A DNA stretch of 64,000 nt from Platycnemis pennipes. Lineage: Eukaryota; Arthropoda; Insecta; Odonata; Platycnemididae. The notes beneath the pieces are model-generated. The model saw only the letters and a program-made list of their open reading frames with translations, searched no databases and was not told the origin of the DNA. The position numbers were made by a program, and so were the translations under genes. The DNA lies in the NCBI GenBank assembly GCA_933228895.1, contig OW121846.1:147392746-147456745 (forward strand), written 5' to 3'. Each line of letters starts with the position of its first letter. Within the stretch, counting starts at the first letter, position 1. Shown piece after piece: positions 44,441 to 55,130 of the stretch.

Positions 44441-45662
44441 TCAGGCTAGCAAGAACAATAACTGGATCTTTTTCTTCTTTCCTTCTGTACTTTTTACTCT
44501 TCTTTGCTTCTTTGGCTCCATTAAAAACGAGTCTTCTTTCTGGACACAGCGCCTCATTGACGTACACACCGTAACGTCCCGGTTCACATGTCGAGTTGAG
44601 AAGTCTCTTTTAACTCTTCGCTTAAACGCTTCGCTTAGCTTAACTTCGTCCATAATGACAAATTTCACACTGATCCCCCCCTCTTGCACTTCGTGGCCTG
44701 GCTTTAAATCGGAAGCAGTTATCCATGACTTCGACACTCATTTTCACGCCAAATTCTACCCTTATCTTACACACAACATCTGGCAGGCTTTCAGGCACTA
44801 TTGGGATTCCATGTATTTCGACCGTATTGGACAGCAAACGCTGTTCTAGCTCATTTGAACGATTGCACTGAATTGCGAGTTGCTTTTTTAACAATACATT
44901 CTCACTGTGAAGAGAGTCCACTTTAACACTGCATTCGTCCAGTCGCTTTCCTAAAGATTAAAAAATCTTAAACGACTCATCCAACCTTAGGTACAACTTA
45001 TTGATGGAATCACCTAAATTGGATTCGGTTATTTTTAGATTTTTTATCTCCTTGAACAGTCGTAATAGCTCATAACTCGAAGTATCACAAGGTACTACGT
45101 TCCCATGATCATCGATCTCCCGATCCAGATTCATACTCACCCTTCTTGCCTGGCTACAATCACTACAACTCCACTTCTGATTGCTGGCATGTATTGCCTC
45201 TATTTCACCACTGGCCAAGGGTATATCCAAGCAGTTCCCGAGAAAGTGGTTGCGGCAGTCCACACACGATATATAAATTGTTACACGTATAGATTTACTA
45301 CTCGCGTTACATTGAGGGATTTTGATAATTGCAAGTAGATATACCTCTAATGTTAAGTCACTGAGTATTATTGCAATATCAATTGCTAGCCTCGCCGCGA
45401 CATGGGAGACCCGGGCCCCGTACCCACAATTCAATGGGTCCGGCCCAATAAATAGCCGAGGAACGGGTGCTGAGTTGGGCGCACAGCCGACCCCGAGGCC
45501 GCTTCTCGCTCCTCGTCCCGCGCCCGAGGCCGCTTCCAGCAAAGTGGGATCCGAGCGCCGCGTTTCTTCCCTCGTACCCCCCGTCATTCCCTCTTCCAAA
45601 ACCTCCCCCCCTGATTTCCTCGGGGCTAATTTGTTCTTTGCAATAAGTGTTCCGTTTCTCAA
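44441..45662 (-). pseudogene. LINE D ORF1: PHD finger, coiled coil, nucleic-acid-binding domain
   Basis: The minus frame from 45662 holds a cysteine/histidine cluster (YISCVDCRNHFLGNC, WSCSDC) like a PHD finger. A coiled coil follows (LRLFKEIKNLKITESNLGDS), then a TAA at 44958-44960. The same frame continues with CSVKVDSLHSENVLLKKQL and NTVEIHGIPIVPESLPDVV. A frameshift near 44690 leads to VKFVIMDEVKLSEAFKRRVK, DFSTRHVN. The sequence upstream of about 45300 is GC-rich (45410-45560) and probably 5' UTR, not protein. Confidence 0.75.
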
Positions 45663-45665
45663 CGC

Positions 45666-46084
45666 CGTTTAGTATTAATCCGATCGGAAACCACTTCATT
45701 TCAGCTCAAAGTTTCTATTTAAGCTTTATCTGCCAAAGGTTTCTATCAAACTTTATCTGCCGATGAAGCTTCAATAGAAACCTTTTCAGGTAGATATCTA
45801 CGCATTCAAACACTATTCGTCGGAAAAACCCGCTTAGGATGCTATGATTTTGAAATTTCGTAGGAAATATTTCTTTCAAAAGAATTCGTGTATTTGCACG
45901 TAGAATCACGGTTCGATTCGTTGAATCGTCAAACAGTAGATAACTAGACGACAGTTTGGCCGTGATCAATTGAGCAAATAGATTTAGAAATCTATAGAAG
46001 AGGAAAGTAGTAGATTTCGTTTCAGGTACTCCATCGGCTGAGGTTATATCGCACCACCTAACCAAAGTTCTGAAACATAAGAGG
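45666..46084. other. No gene recognised
   Basis: Contains a short duplicated TTTATCTGCC motif (45725, 45759) but no coding signal. The 116-aa minus ORF has no domain. Confidence 0.4.
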
Positions 46085-46165
46085 ATAACAATATCTATGC
46101 CCTAGGCGGGATTCGAACACGTGAGCCGGTCGGTATGTTACCGATCTGACTACCAGGACCGGAAA
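46085..46165 (-). mobile_element. tRNA-like SINE head (minus)
   Basis: On the minus strand: CCGGTCCTGGTAGTCAGATC, GGTAACATACCGACCGGCTC, then B box GTTCGAATCCC and CGCCTAGGGCATAGATATTG. The post-B-box ATAGATATT is shared with the SINE at 25335. Cloverleaf arms are plausible, but the context suggests a SINE and not a tRNA gene. Confidence 0.5.
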
Positions 46166-47446
46166 ATGAATGAAAGATTTTCTCGTCCAATGTGTTTTCC
46201 ATAAAAGATATCTTCACCACTCTTGCACTCAAGTTCATACCACTGTCGCAAGAAATAGCACCTGGTAACCACAGGACTCAGTTGCACTTGAGTTACTAGC
46301 TCCTGGTTTCAGCTGATTGAAGTCCTCCCCAATAGCTAGGAATTTGTCTCTAACGTGGCAAAACATTTTTGCTTCACATCTACTTCCACAAATCGTGGAG
46401 GGAAAGTGAAGATCAATGGAAAGTTAATGGACATTTTTGAGATTTCAATGAAAAAATACTTTTTCACAATCACAACAGGTCTCACAATTGTTGTCTCGAA
46501 AACCGTACTATTTGGGTGACCGTAGCCTAATAAGGTGTTAAAAGAAATACAATTTTTAAGAAAAACGTATCCCCTCTACCGATGAAGTTAATATAGTAAT
46601 ATTTCCAGCCATCTCATTACAAGGGGAAACATTTTTTTGTTGACAAATCCTCTTAGGAGGCTATCAAATTTAAAGTTCAAGGAATGGCAACCCCAAACAA
46701 TGAAATGTCGATACACATAAAGATCATGGGTATTGGAATTACAAGCGATGGAGATGTGTTGTGTTTTTAAATTTCTCCGAGTTTGCTTGGATTTTGTAGT
46801 AAAAATAAGCCGTGTTTATACGGGAGTAGCTTTTTCACGCTTATCGCCTGAACGTATAACTGATAAGATTCTGGAAAACCAGGACAAACAGGTGCCACAA
46901 GTATTGCGCATATTATTTTTCGGATGCTTTTGGAAAAAAATTGAAATTTGGAATTCAATTCGGTTGCAGACTACTGTCGGCGCAGAAATTATGGCACTCG
47001 AGTTTGAATACGAATAACAAATTAACAGCCAAGCCTACAGAAAAACAAATCACACCGTAATGTTCCTTATTTCATTCTGCGTCATTGGATGGCAATTTTA
47101 AAACTTTAAAGCGCGTTTTCATGTTTTTACAACGGTTTTAACGTAAAAAGTGCCGGTTTTTGACAGTTTTCGAGCGAAGCGCCGTCTTTGATGACTCGTA
47201 AACCAATAATAAGACGTTCAATTGAAACCAAAGTACAAAGAATGTTAGCTATACATGTTTTTCATGCAAACTGTAAGTTTTCTGTGCATAAATTTAATAG
47301 AAAAAGATGTTATCAATTTTATAAAACGTTGGCACTTCAAAAGTGGAGTGTCGTAGAATTTCGTTCTTGGTGGCGTTATAATCCGCATGTCCTAAACGTA
47401 TCCAGTATGTAATTGTCGAATATTTCAACACATGTGTTTGATTTAT
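46166..47446. other. No gene recognised
   Basis: ORFs of 94 aa (46733) and 74 aa (47188) show no known motif, though their lysine/arginine-rich composition is not obviously random. No repeats were identified. Confidence 0.4.
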
Positions 47447-47449
47447 CTC

Positions 47450-47538
47450 GATTGCTATTTATATTGGCGAAAGCGAGCTCCCTCGGAAAGTGACCGGCAA
47501 AGTTTAAACCCTGGCCGCCAGCCCCAGGCTTCGCTTGT
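47450..47538 (+). repeat. Dispersed repeat, inverted partner at 50461
   Basis: GATTGCTATTTATATTGGCG, GAAAGCGAGCTCC, AGTGACCGGCA and CCTGGCCGCCAGC then CCAGGCTTCGCTTGT match the reverse complement of 50461-50576. That partner contains about 27 additional bases in the middle. Confidence 0.75.
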
Positions 47539-47848
47539 TTTACGTGAACCGATACAATTGTGCGTCTTTCACATTTCACATCAGCTTTCTTCACGAGGGC
47601 GTTGGACATCCAACGGAAGCTTTAAGAACGAGTGCTTTTATTCATTTTTATTTTTTTCAAAATATATATATATATATGACAGCAATTAAATCTGATGGAA
47701 TGAGGTCTGGCAAAGTGTCATCCTCCTCGACCTCTTCACTATCAGGAGAGCTGTTTAAATCAATGACGAGAGGCCTGACTTGAGGTATTTTCCCAGTAGT
47801 ATTCTCCAACCTTTTCTACGTGTTTGATGCACTCCTTCCATAAATCCT

Positions 47849-48093
47849 ACCCTTTATAGGTTGGTGGTCGCCTGAGCGACCACCTCAATCCTGGCGGTAT
47901 CTCTGATTTTTGGCATGAGTTTTCCTCAGCATACGTTTAATTGTGTTGCCTTGATGATCGATAGATGTTAGGTTCACCTTCTATTCATTAGAGTCACTCG
48001 TTCTCGGAAATGTGGTCGTTCAGTCAACCACTGAGCGTGTAGTGACCCGAGTAATTAAAAAACTCTAGGGACTTCTGCCCTATAAAGGGTTAA
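47849..48093. mobile_element. Small piggyBac-like MITE candidate
   Basis: The right end, inverted, reads TTAACCCTTTATAGGGCAGA, and the left end reads ACCCTTTATAGGTTGG. TTAA is intact on the right (48090-48093) and mutated on the left (TCCT). CGACCAC motifs occur near both ends, and a GGTGGTCGC/GCGACCACC hairpin lies at about 47863-47885. Size is about 245 bp, with no coding capacity. Confidence 0.5.
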
Positions 48094-48534
48094 CACTTAA
48101 GGCTGTCGGATACCACGGTCGAAAACGCTTCCGCAGACGTCTACACCTCATGACTTGAAGACCCTGCTTTGCTACTTAAACAGTTTTTTTCTGCGCAAAC
48201 TTCGAGAGTAAGGATTGGTCTATTAGATAAATGTATTAATTTTTCAGTCATTGCGTTTCTCATAATTCTGTTGACCTCAGAAAAACGCTAATTTTGGCGA
48301 AAAAAGGGGCTTATTTCCATGACGTGATGACGTTGAAGTCCGAACATGACTGATTATGATACTCCTTTGAAACGGGAATTCTTCATCTCCACGTAGGTCC
48401 ATCGTATTTTTGTGTACTGTTTATAGCAACAACACAGTGACCGTAATCCCGAAGCAATGGAACACAATTTCCACTTGTCCTTCATGTGTTCTCTCGGGGC
48501 GAGGATTTTTCCTTAGCTGGAGAGCGAGTCCCAA

Positions 48535-48632
48535 CACGCGCTTGGGAAGGGGAGAGCGTTACGGGGAGGGGAGAGCGGAAGGGGAAGGGGAGGGGATAGC
48601 GGAAGGGGGAGGGGATAGCGGTAGGGGCCGGC
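48535..48632 (+). repeat. G-rich purine minisatellite
   Basis: Repeated GGGGAGAGCGGAAGG / GGGGATAGCGGAAGG units give a nearly all-purine strand with many G3-G5 runs. It could adopt G-quadruplex or triplex structure. Confidence 0.75.
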
Positions 48633-49098
48633 CCCACTGACGCCGACCCATCTGTACTCCAGTTTCAGGCGTGAGCGGCTTATCTGTGGATTGGTTCTTA
48701 GTTATTTGTTTGTTCGACAACATCCTCGCAGTCGGGGACCGACTCAAAGTCGAAGCAGAACGTGGAAAGCTTTTCACGACACAAAACTGTTTTGCACGCT
48801 TTGCCTACACAAATATGCTATAAAATGAGTATTGCATATTTTGAATATTTTATGATTTTTTTATTTCAAAAAAACATAATTTTGAAGGAAAGGGAGATTT
48901 TTTCAAATGAAAAATAATTTGACTGCTAATGCTTTTCAGTAACTAAAATTTTCGACCAAGCCTTACGGTTGCAACTGTTTGTATCAGAATCCAAAGAATT
49001 CGTATTTTTTATCTTGAAATTTAAACGAAAACAATTCCACCACGAGAATTCGTGTTTTCTCGTCTGAAATATAATACTGCGATATTCGGGAGGGAAAT
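48633..49098. other. No feature recognised
   Basis: AT-rich. Could contain decayed upstream parts of the YqaJ-like frame, but no motif is visible. Confidence 0.4.
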
Positions 49099-49323
49099 TT
49101 GTATTTGAACAGAAAGTCCGATTATTTCTACCAAGTTCAAGGGCAACTAAACATAGCTAAAAGGGATTATTGTACCTTTATGATTTGGACCCCATATGGT
49201 TTCATGGTGGGAAACATCCAGAGAGATCAGGATTTCTGGGAAAATCAAATGGTGGATAAGTTAAAAGTATTTTACTTGAACCACCTTCTACGAGAGATAC
49301 TGAATTTAGAAAAAAATAAATAA
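49099..49323 (+). pseudogene. YqaJ-type nuclease C-terminal fragment
   Basis: The 74-residue open segment reads NRKSDYFYQVQGQLNIAKRD, then CTFMIWTPYGFMVGNIQRDQ, FWENQMVDKLKVFYLNHLL, and ends REILNLEKNK. The pattern YYQxQGQL...C.F..WT...FW...L..FY...LLPEI matches the C-terminal part of YqaJ/lambda-exonuclease-like domains found in transposon- and virus-associated proteins of arthropods. The catalytic D-ExK segment should lie upstream but is not seen. It is probably a retained fragment or last exon. No start codon is evident in frame (TTG at 49099). Confidence 0.6.
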
Positions 49324-50460
49324 TTTTTGAAACCAATTGCAGCATATTTCAATGATAACCTACTCAATAGAATACATAATTTTGACGGGCTCTATCGTTT
49401 CCGTACAATTACCTTACAGTAGTATGAATATTCATAACAATATGATTTATTACTTCTTAAATTTGAATGAAATCATTGTTTTATCTAAACAGAATCGCCC
49501 TATACGGTATGAAAGTGCTATAGATAGTTATCATCTCAATTCTTTCATATTCTTACCGGGTAGACAGTAGAGTATTTTTTGTTTGAATCTGCTAGTAGAA
49601 TGCTATATCTGAAAAACTTCAAGACGAAGCAGAACAATGTAAGTAAATGGTAACGTGTGCCGTTGTTAGGACATCAAATAAATATGAATCTTCATGAGCG
49701 CCTAAATCACACGAGGTTGGCTCAACTGATTAAAACGTTTTACGCCGCGTCGATCCATGCTCAGGACAGTATTTTGATATGTATCCTGCTAGCTTCTTCT
49801 TGACCTGAAGACAACTGCAGGGTGGCAGGTAAACTCCTGACATGAAACGACTTGGTGGAAAATTAATAAAGCAGTTGAGTCAACTACTCTCTACGTCCAG
49901 CGGAAACCTCCTTCGCAAACAAGGCTTCAGTTCATTAGATGAATGGCTACCTTGGGTTCCTGCCACTAGCATGAGCATTCAGTCGTCTACAGCCGTTATA
50001 CCTGTCATAGCGACGATTACGTAGGACAATAGAATACGCATTTATTGTACCTACGCAGACGCTTCAGGGGAACACCTAAGGTTTACCTCACTAATGTTCT
50101 CGCTGTTCTCCGAAGATACTTTTTACACCGAGCGAAGTGACACGCCAAGACAATCAGCATCTCGCTGGTAAACCGAATAGCACTTATCGCCAATTTTCTC
50201 TCTTTCTAGCTTAAAAACAAATAGTTCTTAATCAATCCAATTTCGTACTCAGAAAACGAAGGTTTCGGAGGAATCTTGATCGAAGTATACTCCACAATGA
50301 CCAGAGAGAAACTATCGTACACAGTAGGCTGACGGCAGTAATAAACCAGTGATTTCATGAGTGGTGAAAACACTACATAGACTCAGGATAAGGTATCGTG
50401 GAGAAGTAAATCTAATACATAGTAGGTAGGATGCGATTGCATTATCGTTGATATCCGCTG
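49324..50460. other. No gene recognised
   Basis: Two ORFs (77 and 60 aa) and AT-rich DNA. No assigned motif. Confidence 0.4.
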
Positions 50461-50576
50461 ACAAGCGAAGCCTGGCGCTGGCGGCCAGGAGAGGATGTAC
50501 GCGGCAACACTGCACAGCTTAAAAAATGCCGGTCGCTTGCCGATGGAGTTCGCTTTCACCAATATAAATAGCAATC
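50461..50576 (-). repeat. Dispersed repeat, inverted partner of 47450
   Basis: Read on the minus strand it starts GATTGCTATTTATATTGGTG and ends CGCCAGGCTTCGCTTGT, matching 47450-47538 with about 85% identity in the shared parts. Confidence 0.75.
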
Positions 50577-51109
50577 CATATATACTAAACTGTTAGTGGA
50601 AGTTAAGCGGGGCCATTGCTCAGGTAGCTAGGGGGACGAAGGTCATTAGAGGGGTCGCGGTCTCCTCGAAAATCGAGCCTAGCCCATCCCGGGAGCCCAG
50701 CGAAGGTAGACCTTTCCCAGCGGGTGGAGACCCCGGGGAAATTGACCACTAGACATGGTTTTTCGAAGTTATAAACATTGGAAACTACAATTTATTTTCT
50801 TCATTGTATCGTTCATTTCAAGAAGTTGAAAAACGTTTTTTGATTGACGCTCTTCGATGGAAATTAAGGATTTTCCGATTTTTCGCGTAAAAAGCGGATG
50901 GGATGTGGCAACGTTGCTAACTGAGAGGGAGACGTAGGGAAAAGAGAGCGGAAAAAAACACTGTGCGAGTCTTATTCGGGAATCTCAATGTTCGTCACAC
51001 GAGTAGCTTTATTGGCGGGGAAGAAGCTCTGCGAGTCATTGATTACTTGTTTGATAGGGCTGATTAGGACCACATGAAACAGGAGTTGCGAAAATCATTT
51101 AATATAGTC
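50577..51109. other. No gene recognised
   Basis: Contains a GC-richer patch at 50610-50750 with short inverted repeats (GGTCTCC/GGAGACC), but no tRNA, rRNA or protein signature I can defend. Confidence 0.4.
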
Positions 51110-51605
51110 CCCTTCATCAGCATTTCAATCCTATAATTGGTTTACTGCGGCTCTCCATCCTTGCGTATTCTGTCCAATACATCTGTTTCTTGTTCTGATT
51201 TTCCACATACTTTTCATATGTATCCTCGATTGATCTGGCCATTAAATTTCATCATTTAAATTTAAATTTTATCCTCCGGCATTGTTTCGAAAGCTTCAAT
51301 TCTTCGCTGGTATGTTTTTTCGATGCTCCATGTTCCTATGATCCATAGAGTGCCTCGCTCCTTTCTTTTTGCTGATTCTCATATTATATTCCTAAATTAC
51401 TAGGTCCATAGTATTCCAAGATGCTTACAGGTCCATTTATCTTTCTGTTAGAACTGCGATAGCCATCTGCGAACCGGAAGCATGTTTATTTCTTCACCAT
51501 TAACCTTGATTACTTTTCTGCCAACATTTTCTATTTCTCGTTTTGATTCATTTAGGTATATTTTGAATAATAATGGCGAGAGGCTCTATCTTTGTCTAAC
51601 TCCTC
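51110..51605 (-). mobile_element. Second RTE-family fragment (minus)
   Basis: On the minus strand: [20 protein letters not shown] region, VIKVNGEEINMLPV, and TYQRRIEAFET. Near 51145-51110 is a GGATGGAGAGCCGCAGTAAACCAAT end that parallels the RTE 3' end. It matches 54410-54735 almost base for base between the TAAATGAGGAGTTAGACAAA and GAAGCTTTCGAAACA points. It is non-functional. Confidence 0.75.
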
Positions 51606-52137
51606 ATTTATTCGAGACTTGATCTGCGAGTGGCTTCAGGAAGAGAGCTCACAGATGTGCGGTCCTGGGCACACGGTGGAAATTGATGAGAGTGTCTTCG
51701 TTCGTCCTAAGTGTAACCGCGGGCGTCTTTTGAAAAGCAAATGGGTTTTGGGGGCATCTAGCGGGACACCCGCGAAACCTTCCTCTGCGTTGTCGCAGAC
51801 ACAGCGACGCTGAGGGAGGTGATTCAACGATACGTCAGAAATGGACCGTGCGTCAAAAGAGACATGTGGAGGGGGCATTCCGGGCTAGCGGAATCAGGGT
51901 ACACGCACGACACAGTGAACCATCAGTAAATTTCGTCAAGTCCAGGGACAGAGGGACGCACATACAAAATATTGAGTCTTTGGCCTCGACTTAAGAGAGA
52001 TATGAGGATAAGGGTCTGGAGGATAGCCGTGGGCTCATTCGAGACCTACTTGGTGGAGCATGCGTGGAGGAGCAAGCATGGGACGGAGGATTCGCCGATG
52101 TGGTAAAAGCCATGACATGCTTCTACCCTAATTTGTA
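51592..52137 (+). pseudogene. Merlin-type (IS1016-like) transposase relic
   Basis: The open frame 51592-51813 gives [40 protein letters not shown] and [10 protein letters not shown], the first catalytic D within EIDES. After a frameshift, a second frame gives EPSVNFVKSRDRGTHIQNIE, SLAST, with the HxQNIES catalytic glutamate block. Near the end come FADVVKAMTCFYP. This order matches Merlin/ISXO2-like DDE transposases. The N-terminus is missing where the RTE fragment begins. Terminal repeats were not found. Confidence 0.75.
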
Positions 52138-52289
52138 GTTCACGCATGATTATTTATGACGAGGCCGTGGAGGTTGATAATGGCAAAGCTCTTTTCAGGG
52201 CTGCTATCAATATTTGTTTACTTGGCTTTAAACGTAAGGGATATGCATATAGCAGACTTAGCAATCGTAGCAGAATTTGGAACAAAATC

Positions 52290-52420
52290 GCCAAGTCTAA
52301 AGGAACATCTCTGGACAGGAGTGAGCTTTTGCAATTGTACATGATGCCTTTAAAAATCTCCATAAGGGGGTGTGGCAGGGGGCATGCATTAATAAGGAAA
52401 CATTACCCAATCTAATAAAT
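52290..52420 (-). mobile_element. CR1 3' terminal fragment (minus), diverged
   Basis: ACATGATGCCTTTAAAAATC, CTCCATAAGGGGGTGTGGCA and GGGCATGCATTAATAAGG keep the order of the CR1 3' end. The hairpin half GTGTGGC is preserved. Confidence 0.5.
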
Positions 52421-53329
52421 AAAGTAGAATGTTTGTATGTATGTATACCTATATGTATGTATGTTATCATCAACAAGATATGTCCGTTATGCAATGGAAC
52501 TGGATGAATCTTTCACAAAAATACTTTGCAGGGTCCAGAAATAGGTTTTGATAGGATAATGTCCAGAAATAGGTTTTGATGTAGTCTAGCGAGGAGGTAT
52601 ACGATGTAACCCGTTCCGTTGATGATTATTTATCCCATGTTCGAAAATATTTTTGCGTTGGATTCAATTGGGAAACCAGTTTTTTTCGGAGAGAGGGTTC
52701 CAATTTTCACTCATTAAAATACCTAAATGTTGGAATTAAAAATTCCCCATTTTAAAGCATAAACTTAGAAGATTCTTATTCTGCCCGACAAAGTACCAAA
52801 TTGCCGTAAATTTTAGCATTTATTTATTGAAGAAAAGGTGTGAGCCTAAAATGTCGACTTGCGATTGTCTGATTGCTTAGTAACCGAAGGGCATTTTTTT
52901 CGAAGTGAAGTCAGGCTCGAATGTGCTATCACAATACCCTCACTCGTATGAAAATTGAACGCGGGTGCCCGCGAAGGAAAATCCTGTCTTTTATGATGAA
53001 AGCCACAATTTTGATTGCAACCTGCAAAGGGAAAGGGCGAAATAGTGCAGAAGACACATTCTGTATGATTGTTAACGGGCGGTCCAGCTAATGAGTTATG
53101 CGATGAAAACTATTATTTTAACTGGAATGCCTATTGAAACTTAGCGGGAATTTGTCCAAGACGGGCAAATATCCCATAAGTAGACATGTATTTTTGCAGT
53201 CATTAATATTTAATTGACGTCTTCTGAGAAGTTATCTGTAACAAACTTACGCGGGAGCTTCAGCCTTTTCATCAACCTACTGCTAGATAGCGGTTCCTAT
53301 CCCAGCTCCTTTAATAACTTGGTGACAAT
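52421..53329. other. No gene recognised
   Basis: Includes a TGTATGTATG simple repeat (52430-52463) and a short duplication of TCCAGAAATAGGTTTTGAT (52534, 52561). Nothing else was placed. Confidence 0.45.
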
Positions 53330-54085
53330 GCTGAATTTATCTTAACATATTTTTACAAACCTACCTGCCGTGACTACTTTACGGTCGCTAATGCCTTTCT
53401 CAGTTACTATATTTCCAACATGTTCTGGTACATTTGTCGCTAATAAATCCAGAGAATTATTTCCTCTGGTGGATGCTGTTACTAATTGAATCATTGAGTG
53501 TGTTGTGAAGGTACAGAGAAGTGACTCGCACAGCTCCTTGTCTTTTACCCCGGTGATAAACCTATTCGTGTCCCAGTCTATGGACGGAAGAATGAAATCT
53601 CCACCTATTATTATGTTTCGATCGTTTCCGCGCGAATTTAGTTTACTGCTCTTGCTCTCCAGGCCCGAGACTAAACTGCCGTCGCTATCAGGCGGTATAT
53701 AATATACACATACAAAGATTCCTTTGGCTTTAGGCTTTCGAAGTAAACACCATGCGCTATTTAACCGACTCTCAGATTAGAACTCCCAATTATTGGTGTA
53801 GTAATCCTTAGCTGCAATAAAGAAAAACATATAGGAGTCACTAAGAGGAACGTAGCTTTCTTGTCACGTGCATCGAAAACACTTACTAAAATAATCAGCC
53901 GAAGAATGGAAGGAAAGATTGGAGGAAACCTCTTGAAGAACCTATAAATGGTAAAGGGTTTTGGAAAATTTTCATTACCCGAGATTTCGTTTGATAACCA
54001 ACTTTCTGTCCCTATAATTACATCCGCATCAGTGCTTTTAATGAGATGGTAGAGTTCAACTACTGTATTTTTATACTACGGCATT
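53330..54085 (-). pseudogene. CR1 endonuclease fragment (minus)
   Basis: Read on the minus strand: VELYHLIKSTDADVIIGTES, WLS, then foreign or diverged sequence. A GDFILPSIDWDTNRFITGVK and DKELCESLL block follows, then STRGNNSLDLLATNVPEHVG and GISDRKVV. It is the same family as the CR1 at 41155-42096 (about 70-75% identical by eye), with SDR replacing the catalytic SDH. RT and 3' end are absent here. Confidence 0.82.
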
Positions 54086-54261
54086 AAATATCACCAAATA
54101 TATATTATTTCGCCTTTAAACAACTTCTCTGGTCGTTGATAGTCACCTCCATTAGCTTTCTTAGGAAAACTAATTGCCAATAATATGTCATCACTGACAA
54201 ATTACTTCTGAAATTCTTCATATGGCCCGTGACTCATATTAAAGCCTCCATCAACTAGGCA
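54086..54261. other. Short unassigned spacer between CR1 and RTE fragments
   Basis: No motif recognised. Confidence 0.35.
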
Positions 54262-54735
54262 TTTCACAACGTGGAATGGAATAAGATGTTCAAGATACTG
54301 AAAGCAGCTGGGATGGACTACAACGACAAAGAAATTATCTATCGCCTCTCCAAGAATTAGGTCATAACAACACGAATGAATGATGGGAGGAAAATGGAAG
54401 CCAAAATAAATGAGGAGTTAGACAAAGATAGAGCCTCTCGCCATTATTATTCAATATATACCTAAAAGAATCAAAACGAGAAACAAGAAATTGGCATAAA
54501 AGTTATCAAGGTTAATGGTGAAGAAATAAACATGATTCCGATTCGCAGTTGGCTATCGCAGTTCTAACAGAAAGATAAGTGGACATGTATGCATCTTGGA
54601 ATACTATGGTCCTAGCAATTTAGGAATGTATTATGAGAATCAACAATAAGAAAGGAGCGAGGCACTCTATGGATCATCGGCACATGGAGCATCGGAAAAA
54701 CATACCAGCGAAGAATTGAAGCTTTCGAAACATAA
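54262..54735 (+). mobile_element. Second RTE-family fragment (plus)
   Basis: AFHNVEWNKMFKILKAAGMD (RT motif A), YNDKEIIYRLSKN, the degraded [18 protein letters not shown] that stands where RQGCALSP should be, IKVNGEEINM, and TYQRRIEAFET. Several stops are present. The right 325 bp match the minus-strand fragment at 51110-51605, making a 3-kb-spaced inverted pair. Confidence 0.75.
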
Positions 54736-55039
54736 TGAATCCCTATCGATGTTAATCTCTTGGAGAGTTTAATATACACCGCATATACATTGCAGCCCCT
54801 GCTACCTAGCAGCCCACGCACTTTATGTCCTTATACTTTCATCTTCACACTCATGCATACGAATCCTCCTCATTCTTTTCCTCATATCTTGCCCAACATT
54901 TTTCCCTCGGTCACAACTCACTCGCTGCTGAGAGCTTCCTCCACTTTTCCGCCTTATCCGCATTTCCTCCACAACCTCTCTTTCTTCCTCCACCATCCCA
55001 AGTGTTTCTTCGCTTCATCATATCCCCATATTGAATACT
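54736..55039. other. Pyrimidine-rich stretch, nothing assigned
   Basis: The 114-aa ORF is rich in P, S, F and H because of TTCCTCC-like composition. It does not look like a conserved protein. Confidence 0.45.
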
Positions 55040-55130
55040 CTTCTCTAAGCTTCTTGACGGCCACAATGGTCAGGTCAGGAACGTACCGCCCGGGCAGTCC
55101 ATAGAACGAGGGTTGGAATCCCACCTTGTT
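55040..55130 (+). repeat. tRNA-like segment, possible SINE head
   Basis: GGCCACAATGGTCAGGTCAG (A-box side) and GAGGGTTGGAATCCCACCTT (B-box side) are about 45 bp apart. The arms do not form a clean cloverleaf. Confidence 0.35.

Larger units (their letters stand above)
39200..45665 (-). mobile_element. LINE D (minus), split by a CR1 insertion
   Basis: On the minus strand the order is GC-rich 5' region (45660-45410), ORF1 with PHD-type zinc finger and coiled coil (45300-44441), and the first endonuclease codons (44400-44270). The CR1 follows (44261-40443), then the endonuclease continuation (40435-39960), RT FADD box and C-terminus (39945-39200). Joining the flanks at the ATAATAT duplication restores the endonuclease frame exactly. 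The N-terminal half of the RT is missing, a separate deletion near 39950. Confidence 0.85.

Noticed and set aside
54760..55104. 114-aa ORF rich in P, S, F, H
   Set aside because: Explained by a pyrimidine-rich tract. A weak minus-strand resemblance to an RT linker (LREEYSIWG) was too short to use.
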